27,050 bases of DNA from CAISGS01 sp044346445 (GTDB lineage Bacteria > Pseudomonadota > Alphaproteobacteria > Caulobacterales > Caulobacteraceae). The position numbers were made by a program, and so were the translations under genes. Positions within the stretch are counted from its first letter, which is position 1. Every line of letters begins with the position of its first letter. This document shows, one piece after another, positions 25,541-27,050 of this stretch. Location: assembly GCA_044346445.1 (NCBI GenBank), contig JBIIZD010000027.1:1-27050 (forward strand). The letters run 5' to 3'. The notes under the pieces were generated by a model. The model searched no databases. It worked only from the letters and a program-made list of their open reading frames with translations, and was not told the DNA's origin.

Positions 25541-26623
25541 TTAGGCATCCAGCAAGCGCCCGATCATTTTGGCGGTATAATCCACCAGAGGAATGACCCG
25601 GGCATAGTTCAAACGGGTTGGACCGATCACGCCGATCGCACCGACCACCTTTTGTTTTCCCGACATATAGGGAGCCGCGATCACAGCGGAACCCGAAAGT
25701 GAAAATAGACGGTTTTCGGCGCCAATAAAAATGCTCACGCCTTGAGCCGACTTCACATCATCCAGAAGGCCGATCAATTGCTCCTTCTGTTCGAGATCGT
25801 CAAACAGCATCCGAACCCGCTCTAGATCTTCCAGTGCAGGGCCCTGACCCAGGAGCTTGGCCTGGCCGCGCACGATCAGGGCGCGGTTGGCATCCTCGCC
25901 CCCGCTCCAGGCCGCCAGCCCGTCCTCGACCAGCCGTGCAGCAGCCGCGTTCAATTCGCGCCGGGCAAGGTCAAGCTCGCTGCGCATCTCAAACCGCGTC
26001 TCGGCCAGGGTGCGGCCCATCAGGCGCGAATTGAGAAAATTGGAGGCTTCTTGCAGGGCCGACGGCGTGACGCCTGCGCGCCGGGTCATGAGCCGATTCT
26101 CGACCGTGCCATCCTCAAATACCATCACCGCCAAGGCCTGGTCCAGGCCCAGCGAGACAAATTCAACATGCTTGACGCCCGCCTCACGCACCGGCGTTAC
26201 CACAACGCCTGCGCCGCCCGCCAGGGCCGACAGCATGGCTGTGGCGGCGCCCAGCGCCTCTTCAATACCGCGCCCGCGCCCGGCCAGGCCTGCATCAATC
26301 TCGCGCCGCTCAGCCTCACCCAGATCGCCGACCTCTAAGAGGCCATCAATAAACAGGCGAAGCCCGGCATGGGTTGGCAGCCGCCCTGCGCTGGAATGCG
26401 GCGCGCCGAGCAGGCCTAAGTGAGTCAGGTCATGCATGGTGTTGCGGATCGAGGCTGGCGACAGATGCACGCCGCCGCGCGATACGGTGCGCGACCCGAC
26501 CGGCTCGCCGGTTTCCAGATAGGTCTCGACCACCCGGCGAAAAATATCCCGCGCCCGCTCGTCCAATTGCGCCATGGACGGGGTCTGCAGGGAGATGGGG
26601 CCGATATTGAGAAAATTGGACAT
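25541..26623 (-). CDS. hrcA: Heat-inducible transcription repressor HrcA
   Basis: HrcA represses chaperone genes by binding CIRCE operators and is stabilised by GroEL. The 360-residue form starting at 26623 has the N-terminal winged-helix domain (about 17-90) with PHSSAGRLPTHAGLRLFID, the conserved HrcA block, a GAF-like middle domain, and the C-terminal VVGAIGVIGPTRLNYARVIP signature. The frame is open 33 codons further upstream, but those residues lack family similarity and cover the promoter region. An ATG at codon 17 is another possible start. No CIRCE element was seen in this window, so groESL elsewhere is the probable target. Twelve bases separate it from grpE. Confidence 0.96.
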   Translation of the reverse strand: MSNFLNIGPISLQTPSMAQLDERARDIFRRVVETYLETGEPVGSRTVSRGGVHLSPASIRNTMHDLTHLGLLGAPHSSAGRLPTHAGLRLFIDGLLEVGDLGEAERREIDAGLAGRGRGIEEALGAATAMLSALAGGAGVVVTPVREAGVKHVEFVSLGLDQALAVMVFEDGTVENRLMTRRAGVTPSALQEASNFLNSRLMGRTLAETRFEMRSELDLARRELNAAAARLVEDGLAAWSGGEDANRALIVRGQAKLLGQGPALEDLERVRMLFDDLEQKEQLIGLLDDVKSAQGVSIFIGAENRLFSLSGSAVIAAPYMSGKQKVVGAIGVIGPTRLNYARVIPLVDYTAKMIGRLLDA

Positions 26624-26674
26624 GGTCTGGGGTTTCGCATCTAGGCCGTGGACGGCCCGCCTGTTCCATAGGAT

Positions 26675-26704
26675 AAGCAGGCCACAAGCAGGCGCAAGGC
26701 CTGC
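26675..26704. repeat. Repeat cluster between hrcA and rph
   Basis: AAGCAGGC occurs at 26675-26682 and 26686-26693, an 11-bp period. GCAGGCC (26677-26683) also pairs with GGCCTGC (26698-26704) as a 7-bp inverted repeat. A separate small hairpin, GGCCGT / ACGGCC, lies at 26644-26657 near the hrcA start. The 11-bp spacing would place copies on one DNA face, as for a regulator site. No known box was recognised. Confidence 0.45.
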
Positions 26705-26711
26705 CATCCGT

Positions 26712-26737
26712 CTATGGGCCACTGTTTGCCCCTCAAG
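26712..26737 (-). promoter_or_regulatory. Possible promoter of hrcA-grpE
   Basis: CTTGAG (26732-26737) and GCCCATAG (26712-26719) resemble sigma-32 elements, but the 12-base spacer is slightly short. The position, about 90 bases upstream of the hrcA ATG in the divergent region, is sensible. The -35 overlaps the 10-bp palindrome TCAAGCTTGA (26733-26742). A housekeeping promoter further downstream (TTGCGC, 16 bases, TATCCT) is an alternative. Confidence 0.3.
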
Positions 26738-26751
26738 CTTGAAAGTCTGCT

Positions 26752-27050
26752 ATGCGCCCGTCTGCCCGTACCCCCGATGCCCTTCGCACTGTTACCCTGG
26801 AAACCGGCGTTAATCGTTATGCGGAGGGCTCCTGCCTGGTCACATTTGGCCATACCAGGGTCCTGGTCACAGCCAGTCTGGAAGAAGGCGTGCCCGGCTT
26901 TTTGCGCGGCAAGGGTCAGGGCTGGGTCACGGCAGAATATGGCATGCTGCCGCGGGCGACCCATACGCGCGGTCGCCGCGAGGCGGCTCAAGGCAAACAG
27001 TCTGGCCGCACACAGGAAATTCAGCGCCTGATTGGCCGCTCCTTGCGCGC
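26752..27050 (+). CDS. rph: Ribonuclease PH, partial
   Basis: RNase PH is a phosphate-dependent 3'-5' exoribonuclease that trims tRNA 3' ends. The first 99 codons are present; the gene runs off the right edge. The N-terminal signature is clear: TPDALRTVTLETGVNRYAEG, then GKGQGWVTAEYGMLPRATHT and SGRTQEIQRLIGRSLRA, which hold conserved phosphate- and RNA-binding residues. It is divergent from hrcA with 128 bases between the start codons, an arrangement common in alphaproteobacteria. The ribosome binding site (GAAAG) is weak. Confidence 0.96.
   Translation, partial: MRPSARTPDALRTVTLETGVNRYAEGSCLVTFGHTRVLVTASLEEGVPGFLRGKGQGWVTAEYGMLPRATHTRGRREAAQGKQSGRTQEIQRLIGRSLR

Noticed and set aside
26624..26722. 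Upstream extension of hrcA by 33 codons
   Set aside because: The extra residues do not resemble HrcA and they cover the likely promoter and repeats.
1..27050. CRISPR arrays, tRNA/rRNA genes, insertion sequences, prophage or defence genes, CIRCE elements
   Set aside because: None was seen on reading either strand; all substantial coding stretches are conserved housekeeping or stress genes, so I do not claim a new multi-gene system here.

Overview
The window is about 60% G+C and densely coded. Its gene content and protein sequences point to an alphaproteobacterium, most likely of the Caulobacterales. The supports are the order nfu / nitroreductase / tsaB / rimI / fur / miaB / phoH / ybeY / CBS protein, the block mutS-glnD-murJ-trpS, a Fur of the alphaproteobacterial type without CxxC pairs, the hrcA-grpE pair facing rph, and a dnaK-dnaJ pair. 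The order assignment rests on remembered synteny and was not searched.

Layout. Positions 1-15593 are one long co-directional block on the minus strand. In transcription order it is mutS, glnD, murJ, trpS, a PCuAC copper chaperone, a universal stress protein, an Nfu iron-sulfur scaffold, a shortened nitroreductase, tsaB, rimI, fur, miaB, phoH, ybeY and a CBS-domain (CorC/HlyC-type) protein cut by the window start. From the Nfu gene onward, genes are 14 bases or less apart or overlap, except for 51 bases between fur and miaB. Next come a plus-strand family VIII-type serine hydrolase (15728-16897), a minus-strand group (M1 aminopeptidase, dnaK, dnaJ; 23215-17064), a plus-strand pair (alkB, dienelactone hydrolase; 23338-24900), minus-strand hrcA-grpE (26623-24911) and divergent rph, cut by the window end.

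How the genes fit together. Four themes recur: protein quality control (DnaK, DnaJ, GrpE, the repressor HrcA, an exported M1 aminopeptidase); RNA maturation and translation (TsaB, RimI, MiaB, YbeY, TrpRS, RNase PH); metal and Fe-S handling (Fur, Nfu, PCuAC); and genome or cell maintenance (MutS, AlkB, MurJ, GlnD). The complete DnaK machine and its repressor gene lie within about 9.6 kb but in two separate transcription units.

No tRNA, rRNA, insertion sequence, prophage, CRISPR array or defence system was seen, and no non-coding stretch exceeds 300 bases. I found no convincing undescribed multi-gene system. The best leads are an in-frame internal deletion in a nitroreductase gene whose end overlaps tsaB, a heat-shock-type dnaK promoter whose -10 lies inside an inverted repeat and which has a structured leader, a hairpin between dnaK and dnaJ, and a repeat cluster between hrcA and rph.
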